Positions 8,379 to 16,394 of a stretch of DNA of 36,614 nucleotides are shown here, piece after piece. Source of the stretch: Sanguibacter inulinus (GTDB lineage Bacteria; Actinomycetota; Actinomycetes; Actinomycetales; Cellulomonadaceae); the NCBI RefSeq assembly GCF_013415325.1, contig NZ_JACBYE010000045.1:1-36614 (forward strand), written 5' to 3'. Below the pieces are notes generated by a model. That model searched no databases. It was given only the letters and a program-made list of their open reading frames with translations, and was not told the DNA's origin. Made by a program: the position numbers and the translations under genes. Each line of letters starts with the position of its first letter. The first letter of the stretch is position 1.

Positions 8379-9425
8379 ATGCCTCTGCCGACGAACGCCG
8401 GCTCCACGGCCCTACCGGGTCCGGAGCCGCTGCCCGCGTCCCTGCGAGGGCGTGACCGGACCCTCGTCATGGGTGTCGTGAACGTGACCCCTGACTCGTT
8501 CTCCGACGGCGGCGAGTGGTTCGAGCCCGGGGCAGCGATCCGTCACGGACGCGAGCTGCTGGCCGAGGGCGCCGACGTCCTCGACGTCGGCGGTGAGTCG
8601 ACGCGTCCGGGGTCGGCGCGGGTGAGCGTCGAGGACGAGCTCGCGCGGGTGCTGCCCGTGGTGCACGCGCTCGCCGCCGAGGGTGCCGTCATCTCGGTCG
8701 ACACGACCCGGGCCGTCGTCGCCGAGCAGGCCGTCGCCGCGGGTGCGCTCGTCGTCAACGACGTCTCGGGTGGCCTCGCCGACCCCGCCATGGCTGAGGT
8801 CGTCGCACGGACCGGGGTCGTCTACGTCGTCATGCACTGGCGTGGGCACGCCGACGTCATGGACAGCCTCGAGCACTACGACGACGTGGTCCTCGACGTC
8901 CGCCGCGAGCTCGCCGAGCGGGTCGACGCCCTCGTCGCCGCAGGCGTGCGCCGCGAGCAGCTCGTCGTCGACCCCGGGCTCGGCTTCTCCAAGGCCGGGT
9001 CGGCCAACTGGCCGCTGCTCGCCGGGCTCGACGAGCTCGCGTCGCTCGGTCTCCCAGTGCTCGTCGGAGCCTCGCGCAAGAGGTTCCTCGGGCACCTGCT
9101 CGCAGGCGCGGACGGGGAGCCTGTCGCTCCGCTCGAGCGTGACCACGCGACAGCCGCCGTGAGCGCCCTCGCGGCCGCAGCGGGCGCCTGGTGCGTGCGC
9201 GTCCACGAGGTGAAGAGCACAGCAGACGCCGTCCGGGTTGCCCAGGCATGGGTCGGTGCCGGACGATCACTGGACCGCTCGGGGACACCCGGGCCAGATC
9301 TTCCTGGAGGCGGGACCGTGCTCGACGACGAGCGCGGCGCCGTAGACCAGGCTCCGGGCGCCGCGGCGCCGCACGACCACACGACAGCACCACGACGGAC
9401 GACGAAGGACGGGGAGAGCGCATGA
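8379..9425 (+). CDS. folP: Dihydropteroate synthase
   Basis: FolP joins hydroxymethyl-dihydropterin pyrophosphate to p-aminobenzoate; it is the sulfonamide target. The core (about residues 20-300) shows MGVVNVTPDSFSDGG, DVGGESTRPGS, NDVSGG, VDPGLGFSK and GASRKRF in the right order. The remaining ~45 residues are a low-complexity Pro/Gly/Asp tail absent from typical FolP proteins. The ATG at 8379 is 11 nt after folE with no strong Shine-Dalgarno sequence. The stop overlaps the FolB start (ATGA at 9422). A start at the conserved MGVVNVTPDSF would be too short at the N-terminus. Confidence 0.95.
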   Translation: MPLPTNAGSTALPGPEPLPASLRGRDRTLVMGVVNVTPDSFSDGGEWFEPGAAIRHGRELLAEGADVLDVGGESTRPGSARVSVEDELARVLPVVHALAAEGAVISVDTTRAVVAEQAVAAGALVVNDVSGGLADPAMAEVVARTGVVYVVMHWRGHADVMDSLEHYDDVVLDVRRELAERVDALVAAGVRREQLVVDPGLGFSKAGSANWPLLAGLDELASLGLPVLVGASRKRFLGHLLAGADGEPVAPLERDHATAAVSALAAAAGAWCVRVHEVKSTADAVRVAQAWVGAGRSLDRSGTPGPDLPGGGTVLDDERGAVDQAPGAAAPHDHTTAPRRTTKDGESA

Positions 9426-12400
9426 GCACCTTGGTGCAACGATCGGTCCTGGACGCGAGCGGCTTCCCGCTCGACCAGATCCAGATCCTCGGGATCGCGG
9501 CACGAGGCTTCCACGGCGTGCTCGAGAGCGAGCGCGAGGCGGGCCAGGACTTCAGCGCCGACGTGACCCTCTACCTCGACACCCGTGCGGCTGCGCGGGA
9601 CGACGACCTCGACGAGACCGTGAACTACGCGCTCGTCGCCCAGGACGTCGTCGACATCCTCACCGGTGCCCCGGTCGACCTCATCGAGACCGTCGCGGAG
9701 CAGATCGCCGCAGCGATCCTCGACCGCCCGCTCGTGGCCTCGGTCGACGTCACCGTGCACAAGCCGCAGGCCCCGATCCCCGTGCCTTTCTCCGACGTGA
9801 CCGTGACGATCAACCGCGACAGGCTCAACGTGCCCGTGGTCGCGTCGCCGGTCGCCCCTGCACTCGACGAGATCCCGCTGGTAGACCGTGCCGCTGAGCC
9901 CGTGGCCCTGCCGGTCGAGGGCGATGCGCCGCAGCCCGTCCCGGGGCTCCCCGCCGGGGTCGAGGAGCCTGCCGTCGCGCTCACGGCGCTGCCGGCCGTC
10001 GTGCCTGCCCCGGCCGATCTCCCCGAGGCCTTCGAGCCCGTCGCGCTCCGGGTCGACGAGGTCGACCACGCACCCGAGGCCGAGGCGCCGCAGCCGTCGG
10101 CCAACCCGACGCTCGACCTGCCCCTCGGGGTCCTCACGGCTCCGGTCGCCGCCCGCGAGGCCGACCCCGCGAGCTACGGCGAGTCCGAGCTTCACCTCGA
10201 GTCCGACCTGGTCCACGAGGGTGAAGAGACGTCTGAGGACTCTGCGCCTGCGTCGCCTGCAGGCACCGCGAGTGCTGGTGCACCGTCTGGTCTGCCGGAG
10301 GTCGCCGCCGTCCCGCCCCTCGACGAGGCAGCCCTCGCCGAGCAGGCACGCCTCTCGGAGGAGGTCCGCAGGCCTGAGGTCTTCGGTCTGCGTCCGCGCA
10401 CCGAGGTGCACGACAGGTCTGAGCCGAGCGTCAGCCCCGCCGTCGACCCTGAGGACGACGTCCGCGGGACGTCGACGGGCCAGGACGCCGAGCCGGCACA
10501 GGATGCCGTGGACGAGACGGTCGACGTCACCTCGTCGGCCGCTGCACCGGACGAGGCCGAGGTCCCTCCAGCACACGAGGGCCTGGAGACCGACGAGAGC
10601 GCTCGAGCCGCCGGTGATGCACCCGCCGTGGACGGGCGAACCGTCGGCACGACGGGTGAGGAGCCCACAGCGACCGAGCGTCCTGGCGGGCGTCAGCCGA
10701 GTGCCGCCTTCTTCGCCGCGGCGAGCGCCGCGGTGCTCAACGCGAGCCGTGAGCGCGCCCCGCTGAGCTTCGAAGAGCTGCTCAACCCGACTGCTGCCAC
10801 AGCGCCGTCGGAGGTCGCAGCCTCGGAGCAGGCTCCGGATGCAGATGCAGATGCAGATGCAGCCGCAGTCGCGTCGCGCCGCGACGAGAGCTCGGCTGTG
10901 GAGCCGACCCAGGTGGTGCCGACGTCACCGGGCGACGAGGACGGCGCCCGCGACGACGCAGCTGACGAGACTGACCACGAGCACGGCGCTCCGACCGACG
11001 CTGCGGGTCTCGTCTCCGCGGACGAGGACGATACAGAAGCCGAGACCGCCCACGGCGAGCCTGTTCACCACGAGGCTGCGTACGAGCAGGTAGCGCACGA
11101 GCAGCCAGCGCACGACGAGACTGCGCACGAGCAGCCAGCGCACGACGAGACTGCGCACGAGCAGCCAGCGCACGACGAGGCTGAGCACGACGACGCTGCT
11201 CACCACATCGCTGGTCTCGACGGCTCGCCGCACTCGGGTGCGGCGGCTGAGGAGACGGCCGTCGGCTCTGCGCCTGAGGATGCTGATACCCCGCCCTCCG
11301 AGGCCGGAGACAGTGCACGCCTCGACGAGACCCAGGTCATGGCCCCGGTCCGCGACGAGCTCGTGAGCGCGGCGGTCGTCGAGCAGGACGGTGACGGCGA
11401 CGTCTACGCCCCTGACGACGACCACGCCGAGCAGGTCACGTCTCCTGCCTCGGAGGACGACGCACCCTACGTGCCGGAGTTCGCCCTGGCGCCACTGGCC
11501 CCGTTCACCCCGCCGACCGCGGTCGTTCCGACCGAGGCTGAGCAGCAGACTGTGCCCGGGTGGACACCTGAGCACAGAACCGACGAGGCGCAGACCGGTG
11601 CGCTCGACACTCACGGGATCCCTGCCGACACCGACGAGGCCCTGACCGGCTCCGGTGAGGCCTGGTCCGAGGATCTCGGCTCGGACCGGACGAGCATCGA
11701 CGAGCACACAGAGCACACAGAGCACACCGAGCACACCGAGCAGACCGAGCAGACCGAGCACACCGAGCACCTCGACCACACCGAGGACGCCGGAGACGAC
11801 GACAGCGTCGACGGCGAGGACGGTCACCTCGCTGCTGACGACTCTCCCGCGGCTGAGGCGTCCGAGCCCGAGCGCACCGGCAGCGGGTCTGTGCCCGAGG
11901 CTCCCGCCGTCGACCACGAGTCGGCAGTAGACCAGCTGACGACCCCGACGGCGCCGGTCCCCGTCGTCACGGCGACCCCGGGCGAGGGCCTGCCGACGGA
12001 CGAGACCGGTGCTGCGACCTCCGCACCGGCAGGTGTCCCGAGCCTCGGCCTCGGGACCCAGACTGTCGCCGGTCCCTTCGGCGACCTGTCCGAGCCCGAG
12101 GACGCGCACCAGATGCCGCTCCAGCTCGACCGCATGGACGCCCGGCCGGACGAGCCTGTCGACGCCGTGCTCGCGCTCGGCGCCAACCTGGGCGACGCCC
12201 AGGGCACCCTGCGTCGCGCCGTCGCCGAGCTCGGGACCCTCACCGGGGTCGACGTGGTCGAGGTCGGGCCGCTCGCCCGCACCGCAGCCGTCGGTGGACC
12301 CGAGCAGCCCGACTTCCTCAACACCGTCGTGATCGTCCGCACCACCCTCTCGCCGCGCGAGCTGCTGCTCGGCTGCCAGTCGGTCGAGGCCGGCAACGGG

Positions 12401-12997
12401 CGGGTCCGTGACGTCCGTTGGGGCCCGCGCACCCTCGACATCGACATCGTCGTGTACGGCGACGTCATCGGGTCTGCCCCGGACCTCGAGCTCCCGCACC
12501 CTCGCGCCAACGAGCGCGCCTTCGTGCTGGCGCCCTGGGCCCACCTGTCGCCCGATGCGCACCTGCCCGGCCTGGGTGGTGGACCTGTCGCTGCCCTCGC
12601 CGCCACGGCCCACGACCGCGAAGGGATCCGCTGGCTGGCCCTCGACTGGTTGCACGACGCCGAGGTCCCCACGGCAGCCCAGGTGCGGCGTCCCGCGACC
12701 GTCGCCCCGGCGCTGACCGCCGTGCAGGTCGTCTCGGTCCCTCAGCCCGAGACCGACCAGGCGGTCGACCAGGTGCCCGACGGCGAGGACGCCGGTCAGA
12801 CGGGGTACCAGCCCGAGGCCGCAGCAACCGCCGGTGCCGTCGAGCCCGATCCCGCCAGCGCCGACCACGAGCACGCCACGGATGGTCTCGCCGGAACTTC
12901 TGACGAGGGCTTCGGCTGGCCCGGGGGGCCGCCCGTGATCGAGCACCCCGAGCTGCAGGACGACGACAGCCCGGCCTCGCCGGACCGCCCGGTCTGA
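9422..12997 (+). CDS. folBK: FolB-FolK fusion with an exceptionally long acidic linker
   Basis: The 1,191-residue protein carries two folate enzymes. Residues 1-137 are dihydroneopterin aldolase (FolB): GIAARGFHGVLESEREAGQ, a catalytic segment ETVNYALVAQDV, and a C-terminal VDVTVHKPQAP. Residues ~912-1080 are the pyrophosphokinase (FolK): LALGANLGD, the segment ending RWGPRTLDIDIVVYGD, and LPHPRANERAFVLAPW. Between them lie ~770 residues rich in Glu, Asp, Ala, Thr, Pro and Ser, with tandem repeats at 473-480, 561-590 and 761-781; ~110 similar residues follow FolK. Stand-alone FolB and FolK are about 120 and 160-170 residues, so most of this protein is extra. The start ATG overlaps the folP stop, and the long frame stays open with normal G/C at third positions. 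I infer intrinsic disorder; any scaffold or localisation role is unknown. Confidence 0.92.
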   Translation: MSTLVQRSVLDASGFPLDQIQILGIAARGFHGVLESEREAGQDFSADVTLYLDTRAAARDDDLDETVNYALVAQDVVDILTGAPVDLIETVAEQIAAAILDRPLVASVDVTVHKPQAPIPVPFSDVTVTINRDRLNVPVVASPVAPALDEIPLVDRAAEPVALPVEGDAPQPVPGLPAGVEEPAVALTALPAVVPAPADLPEAFEPVALRVDEVDHAPEAEAPQPSANPTLDLPLGVLTAPVAAREADPASYGESELHLESDLVHEGEETSEDSAPASPAGTASAGAPSGLPEVAAVPPLDEAALAEQARLSEEVRRPEVFGLRPRTEVHDRSEPSVSPAVDPEDDVRGTSTGQDAEPAQDAVDETVDVTSSAAAPDEAEVPPAHEGLETDESARAAGDAPAVDGRTVGTTGEEPTATERPGGRQPSAAFFAAASAAVLNASRERAPLSFEELLNPTAATAPSEVAASEQAPDADADADAAAVASRRDESSAVEPTQVVPTSPGDEDGARDDAADETDHEHGAPTDAAGLVSADEDDTEAETAHGEPVHHEAAYEQVAHEQPAHDETAHEQPAHDETAHEQPAHDEAEHDDAAHHIAGLDGSPHSGAAAEETAVGSAPEDADTPPSEAGDSARLDETQVMAPVRDELVSAAVVEQDGDGDVYAPDDDHAEQVTSPASEDDAPYVPEFALAPLAPFTPPTAVVPTEAEQQTVPGWTPEHRTDEAQTGALDTHGIPADTDEALTGSGEAWSEDLGSDRTSIDEHTEHTEHTEHTEQTEQTEHTEHLDHTEDAGDDDSVDGEDGHLAADDSPAAEASEPERTGSGSVPEAPAVDHESAVDQLTTPTAPVPVVTATPGEGLPTDETGAATSAPAGVPSLGLGTQTVAGPFGDLSEPEDAHQMPLQLDRMDARPDEPVDAVLALGANLGDAQGTLRRAVAELGTLTGVDVVEVGPLARTAAVGGPEQPDFLNTVVIVRTTLSPRELLLGCQSVEAGNGRVRDVRWGPRTLDIDIVVYGDVIGSAPDLELPHPRANERAFVLAPWAHLSPDAHLPGLGGGPVAALAATAHDREGIRWLALDWLHDAEVPTAAQVRRPATVAPALTAVQVVSVPQPETDQAVDQVPDGEDAGQTGYQPEAAATAGAVEPDPASADHEHATDGLAGTSDEGFGWPGGPPVIEHPELQDDDSPASPDRPV
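10838..10861 (+). repeat. 6-bp tandem repeat (GATGCA x4) inside folBK
   Basis: Four perfect copies of GATGCA encode Asp-Ala four times (residues 473-480). Because the unit is a multiple of three, changes in copy number keep the reading frame. Confidence 0.9.
11101..11190 (+). repeat. 30-bp tandem repeat x3 inside folBK
   Basis: Two identical 30-bp copies (11101-11130 and 11131-11160) are followed by a third (11161-11190) with two substitutions; a degenerate half copy precedes them. Each unit encodes ten residues, QPAHDETAHE, at residues 561-590. The near identity at the DNA level indicates recent duplication. Confidence 0.95.
11702..11770 (+). repeat. 9-bp tandem repeat (Glu-His/Gln-Thr) inside folBK
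   Basis: Seven copies of a 9-bp unit, GAGCACAC(A/C) or GAGCAGACC, and a partial eighth encode EHT x4, EQT x2, EHT, EH at residues 761-782. The frame is preserved for any copy number. Confidence 0.95.
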
Positions 12998-13479
12998 TGG
13001 GGCGCACCCGGTCGTCGACTCTCGCCCTGGTCGCCGCGGCCACGGGTGCTGTGACCTGGGGCGTGCTCAGCCTCCTCGACTCACGCGGCACCCATCTGGC
13101 CCCTGTGCTCTGGGTGGTGGCCCCCGTCCTCGTGGTGGTGGCCGCGCTCGTGCTGTGGGCGGCGAGCGCGGTCCGCTCGTTCCTGCGCGGGCGACGTCCC
13201 TCGCTCGACCCGATCCGGGCAGCGCGGACCGCTGCGCTCGCCAAGGCGTCGTCGCTGACCGGCGCGCTGCTGGCCGGCTGGTACGCAGGCCAAGCCCTGC
13301 TGACCCTCCCGCACCTGCACGTCGAGGCTCAGCAGGGTCGAGCCTGGAGCGCTGGCGCAGCCGCGGTCGCGGCCGTCGTCCTGGCCGTCGCGGGGCTCGT
13401 CGCCGAACGGTTCTGCGAGCTCCCGCCCCCGGGAGACGGCGAGCCGACGCAGATGCGAGAAGATGGTGCCCATGACTGA
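12997..13479 (+). CDS. DUF3180 membrane protein
   Basis: The 160-residue protein has four predicted membrane segments: about residues 6-27, 32-55, 80-103 and 118-141. A basic loop (SFLRGRRPSLDPIRAARTAALAKASS) lies between the second and third. It matches the DUF3180 family, which sits directly after folK in many actinobacteria. No biochemical function is known to me. Start and stop overlap the neighbours: TGATG with folBK upstream, and the downstream PH-domain gene begins 8 nt before this stop. The placement suggests a conserved envelope protein that is co-expressed with, but not clearly part of, folate synthesis. Confidence 0.82.
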   Translation: MGRTRSSTLALVAAATGAVTWGVLSLLDSRGTHLAPVLWVVAPVLVVVAALVLWAASAVRSFLRGRRPSLDPIRAARTAALAKASSLTGALLAGWYAGQALLTLPHLHVEAQQGRAWSAGAAAVAAVVLAVAGLVAERFCELPPPGDGEPTQMREDGAHD

Positions 13480-13987
13480 CCAGACAGGACCTCGGGGCGT
13501 CTCGCCCTTCGACCCCGACGGCATCGAGTGGCAGCGCGTGTCGAGCAGGCTCGCGACGGCGCGCTTCGTGCTGCTCGGGATCTTCCTCGGCCTGCCGCTG
13601 GTCGCCCTCGTGGTGCTCGCTGTCCTGCTGCCCCAGGCGGGCCCGTGGTTGTGGGCCTCGGCCGCGGTCCTCGCCGTGGTCGTCGCATGGTCGGCCGCCG
13701 TCGTCTCGCGCCAGGTCCGTGCGATCGGCTACGCCGAGCGCGACGACGACCTGCTCATCCGCAAGGGCGTGATGTTCCGCAGCCTCGTCGTGGTCCCGTA
13801 CGGGCGCATGCAGTTCGTCGACGTGACAGCCGGTCCGCTCGCCCGTCGCCTCGACATCTCCTCCGTCCAGCTGCACACAGCGTCCCCGGGCACCGACGCG
13901 ACGATCGACGGCCTCCAGCCTGCCGACGCCGCCCGCCTGCGTGACCGCCTGGCGTCGCGCGGCGAGGCCCGGCTGGCGGGACTGTGA
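13472..13987 (+). CDS. Bacterial PH-domain membrane protein, YdbS-like
   Basis: The 171-residue protein has two adjacent membrane segments (about residues 33-52 and 57-80) followed by one bacterial PH (bPH2) domain with RKGVMFRSLVVVPYGRMQFVDV, the typical signature after the second helix. I chose ATG 13472 because GAGAAG lies 9 nt upstream; the ATG at 13463 would abut that sequence. It overlaps DUF3180 by 8 nt and the next PH-domain gene through GTGA. Such small-plus-large pairs (YdbS/YdbT in Bacillus) probably form one membrane complex. Their role is poorly known; tolerance of membrane-active compounds has been proposed for related proteins. Confidence 0.84.
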   Translation: MTDQTGPRGVSPFDPDGIEWQRVSSRLATARFVLLGIFLGLPLVALVVLAVLLPQAGPWLWASAAVLAVVVAWSAAVVSRQVRAIGYAERDDDLLIRKGVMFRSLVVVPYGRMQFVDVTAGPLARRLDISSVQLHTASPGTDATIDGLQPADAARLRDRLASRGEARLAGL

Positions 13988-15459
13988 CCAGCGTCGGACC
14001 GAGCGCCGACGACCGCCCGGACACACTAGAGACCGAGCCCGCGGTCGAGACCGGCGCTGACGCCGTCCCGCCGGCCGAGCTCGAGTGGCGGCGCCTGCAC
14101 CCTGTCACCCCGCTCGTGCGCGGCTGGGCCGTGCTCGCGGTCATCTTGTTCATGGTCGGGCGGCAGTCGATCGAGAGCATGCCCGAGGGCGACATGAGCC
14201 TGGCGACGGACCACTGGGGCTTCGTCGTGCTCGGGATCCTCGGTGTGGGGCTCGTCGGCGGGGTCTGGGCCTGGTTGTCCTGGCGCATGACGCGCTACGC
14301 CTACGACCGCGACGCCGTCTACGTGCACTCCGGCATCCTCTTCAGGCAGCAGCGCAAGGTCCGCCTCGACAGGCTCCAGGCCGTCGACATCGTCAAGCCT
14401 CTGCTTGCACGCTTCTTCGGCCTGGCCGAGCTCAAGCTGAGCGTGGCCGGGGGCGGCGACTCGGGCGCTCGTCTCGGGTTCTTGCGGGACGCGGACGCGA
14501 ACCAGCTCCGCAACCTGCTGCTCGCCCGTGCGGCCGGGGTCGAGACCGCCGACGGCACAGACCCCGTCGAGGAGGCTCCGGAGAACGCCGTGCTCGAGGT
14601 CCCCGTGGGCCGGCTCGTCGGGTCTGTGCTGCTCAACGCCGCGACGATCGTCCTGCTCGTGGGGGTCGTAGCCGCCGTGACGACAGCGATCGTCATCCGT
14701 CAGGTGGCCCCGCTGTTCACGGTCCTGCCGATCGTCTTCGGGCTCGGGGCCTACGTGTTCTCGCGCTTCTCCGGCGGCTTCGGCTTCACAGGGGCGATCT
14801 CGCCCGACGGGATCCGGCTCCGGCACGGGCTGCTCGAGACGAGGTCACAGACCATCCCTCCGGGGCGGGTCCAGGCGATCCGCATCCAGCAGGGGCTGCT
14901 GTGGCGCGCAGCCGGCTGGTGGCGCGTCGAGGTCAACGTGGCCGGCTACGCGGAGTCGACCGACGGAGAGCAGGCCGGAGCCGTGCTCCTGCCCGTCGGC
15001 AGCCGCGACGACGCGCTGCGTGCCCTGTGGCTGGTGCTCCCCGACCTAGGCGCCGACGACCCGACGGCCGTGCTCGACGCGCTGCTGAGCGGGTCCGGGG
15101 ACGATCTCGGCTTCGTCACGAGCCCACGACGGGCGCGCTGGCTCGACCCCCTCGCGTGGCGTCGCAACGGCTACGCGGTGACAGGTCGCGCGCTCCTGAT
15201 CCGACGCGGTCGTCTCGTCCGCACGGCGGAGGTCGTCCCGCACGAGCGCACGCAGTCCCTCGGCCTCGACCAGGGTCCGCTGCAGCGTCGCCTCGGCCTG
15301 ACCAGCTTCGTGCTGCACTCGACCCCCGGACCCATCGGTCCGCGTGTGGTCCACCTCGGCGACGACGAGGCCTCGCGCCTGCTCGCCGACCAGGCGTCGC
15401 GGGCCCGTGCCGCCCGCACGTCGGCCGGACCGGAGCGATGGATGCAGGCCGCCGGATGA
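13984..15459 (+). CDS. Bacterial PH-domain membrane protein, YdbT-like, multiple PH domains
   Basis: The 491-residue protein appears to hold three bPH2 units. The first follows two N-terminal membrane helices (about 50-66 and 78-100) and shows VHSGILFRQQRKVRLDRLQAVDIVKP. The second follows another helix pair (about 217-262) and shows LLETRSQTIPPGRVQAIRIQQ. The third, near residues 400-460, shows RRGRLVRTAEVVPHERTQSLGLDQGPLQRRLGL, cut here to its features: basic start, HERTQ turn, QRRLGL end. The GTG start overlaps the preceding stop (GTGA). It is the large partner of the YdbS-like protein and shares the operon with folate and pantothenate genes; the connection between them is not evident. Confidence 0.84.
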   Translation: MTSVGPSADDRPDTLETEPAVETGADAVPPAELEWRRLHPVTPLVRGWAVLAVILFMVGRQSIESMPEGDMSLATDHWGFVVLGILGVGLVGGVWAWLSWRMTRYAYDRDAVYVHSGILFRQQRKVRLDRLQAVDIVKPLLARFFGLAELKLSVAGGGDSGARLGFLRDADANQLRNLLLARAAGVETADGTDPVEEAPENAVLEVPVGRLVGSVLLNAATIVLLVGVVAAVTTAIVIRQVAPLFTVLPIVFGLGAYVFSRFSGGFGFTGAISPDGIRLRHGLLETRSQTIPPGRVQAIRIQQGLLWRAAGWWRVEVNVAGYAESTDGEQAGAVLLPVGSRDDALRALWLVLPDLGADDPTAVLDALLSGSGDDLGFVTSPRRARWLDPLAWRRNGYAVTGRALLIRRGRLVRTAEVVPHERTQSLGLDQGPLQRRLGLTSFVLHSTPGPIGPRVVHLGDDEASRLLADQASRARAARTSAGPERWMQAAG

Positions 15460-16394
15460 GCGAGACGACAGGGTCCCGGCGCCCCGGACGGCTCGGTGTC
15501 GGGATCGTCGGCGCAGGCCGGGTGGGAGCCGTGCTGGGCAACGCGCTGCGCTCGGTCGGCCACGCCGTCGTCGGTGTGTCGGCGATCTCCGAGGCCTCCC
15601 GCGAGCGAGCCGGGGCCATGCTGCCCGGTGTCCCGGTCCTCGACGTCCGTGACGTCGTCGAACGCTCCGAGCTCGTGCTGCTCACGGTCCCGGACGACGC
15701 CCTCGGGCCGCTCGTGTCGGGTCTGGCCGACCTCGGGGTCTGGCAGCCCGGCCAGATCGTCGTGCACACCTCAGGCCGCTACGGCACCGACGTGCTCGCG
15801 CCGGCCCGGGCCCAGGGCGCGATCCCCGTGGCGATCCACCCCGCGATGACCTTCACGGGGACGTCCCTCGACCTCGGCAGGCTCGAGGGGACGACCTTCG
15901 CGGTCACGGCGCCGGGGCCCGTCCAGCCGATCGGCCTCGCGCTCGTCGTGGAGATCGGCGGGGAGCCTGTGGTCATCGCCGAAGAAGACCGTGGTCTCTA
16001 CCACGCAGCCCTCGCGCACGGCGCGAACCACCTCGTGGTGCTCGTCGCGCAGGCGGCGCAGGCGCTCCAGGTCGCCGGGATCGACGACCCGGGCCGCGCG
16101 CTCGCGCCGCTGCTGCACGCCGCGCTCGACGGCGCGCTGCGTGCGGCGGACGGCGTGGGAGACCCCGTGCAGACCCTCACCGGGCCCGTCGTGCGCGGTG
16201 ACGCGGGCACCGTCGAGACGCACCTCACCGAGCTCGCGTCCCTGGCCGCGCACCGCGACGCGACCGACACCGTCGACAGCTATCGCGCCCTCAGCAGGGC
16301 AGCCACCGTGCGTGCGCTCGCCGCAGGCCGGATCAAGGACGGGCAGGCGCAGTCCCTGCTCGACGTCCTGAACGCCCCCCAGAAGGAGAACTGA
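15456..16394 (+). CDS. Rossmann-fold DUF2520 oxidoreductase-like protein
   Basis: The 312-residue protein starts with a nucleotide-binding glycine motif, GIVGAGRVG (residues 16-24), as in ketopantoate reductase and NADP-oxidoreductase families. This is followed by the DUF2520 helical C-terminal domain, with [19 protein letters not shown] in the middle. Its position immediately before panC and panD is conserved in actinobacteria. Because ketopantoate reductase (PanE) makes pantoate, the other substrate of PanC, a role as a PanE-like enzyme is tempting but unproven. The ATG overlaps the preceding stop (ATGA), and the stop overlaps panC (TGATG). It could equally act on another small carbonyl substrate. 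Confidence 0.83.
   Translation: MSETTGSRRPGRLGVGIVGAGRVGAVLGNALRSVGHAVVGVSAISEASRERAGAMLPGVPVLDVRDVVERSELVLLTVPDDALGPLVSGLADLGVWQPGQIVVHTSGRYGTDVLAPARAQGAIPVAIHPAMTFTGTSLDLGRLEGTTFAVTAPGPVQPIGLALVVEIGGEPVVIAEEDRGLYHAALAHGANHLVVLVAQAAQALQVAGIDDPGRALAPLLHAALDGALRAADGVGDPVQTLTGPVVRGDAGTVETHLTELASLAAHRDATDTVDSYRALSRAATVRALAAGRIKDGQAQSLLDVLNAPQKEN

Noticed and set aside
11101-11190. Tandem 30-bp units considered as a CRISPR-like array
   Set aside because: The units abut without spacers and are in frame inside a protein-coding gene; no cas genes are present.
10925-12946. A 673-codon minus-strand frame opposite the folBK linker, Val/Leu/Arg-rich
   Set aside because: Its composition is what the Glu/Asp/His/Thr codons of the linker give in reverse. 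The sense frame links two complete enzyme domains and has in-frame repeats, so the sense strand is coding.
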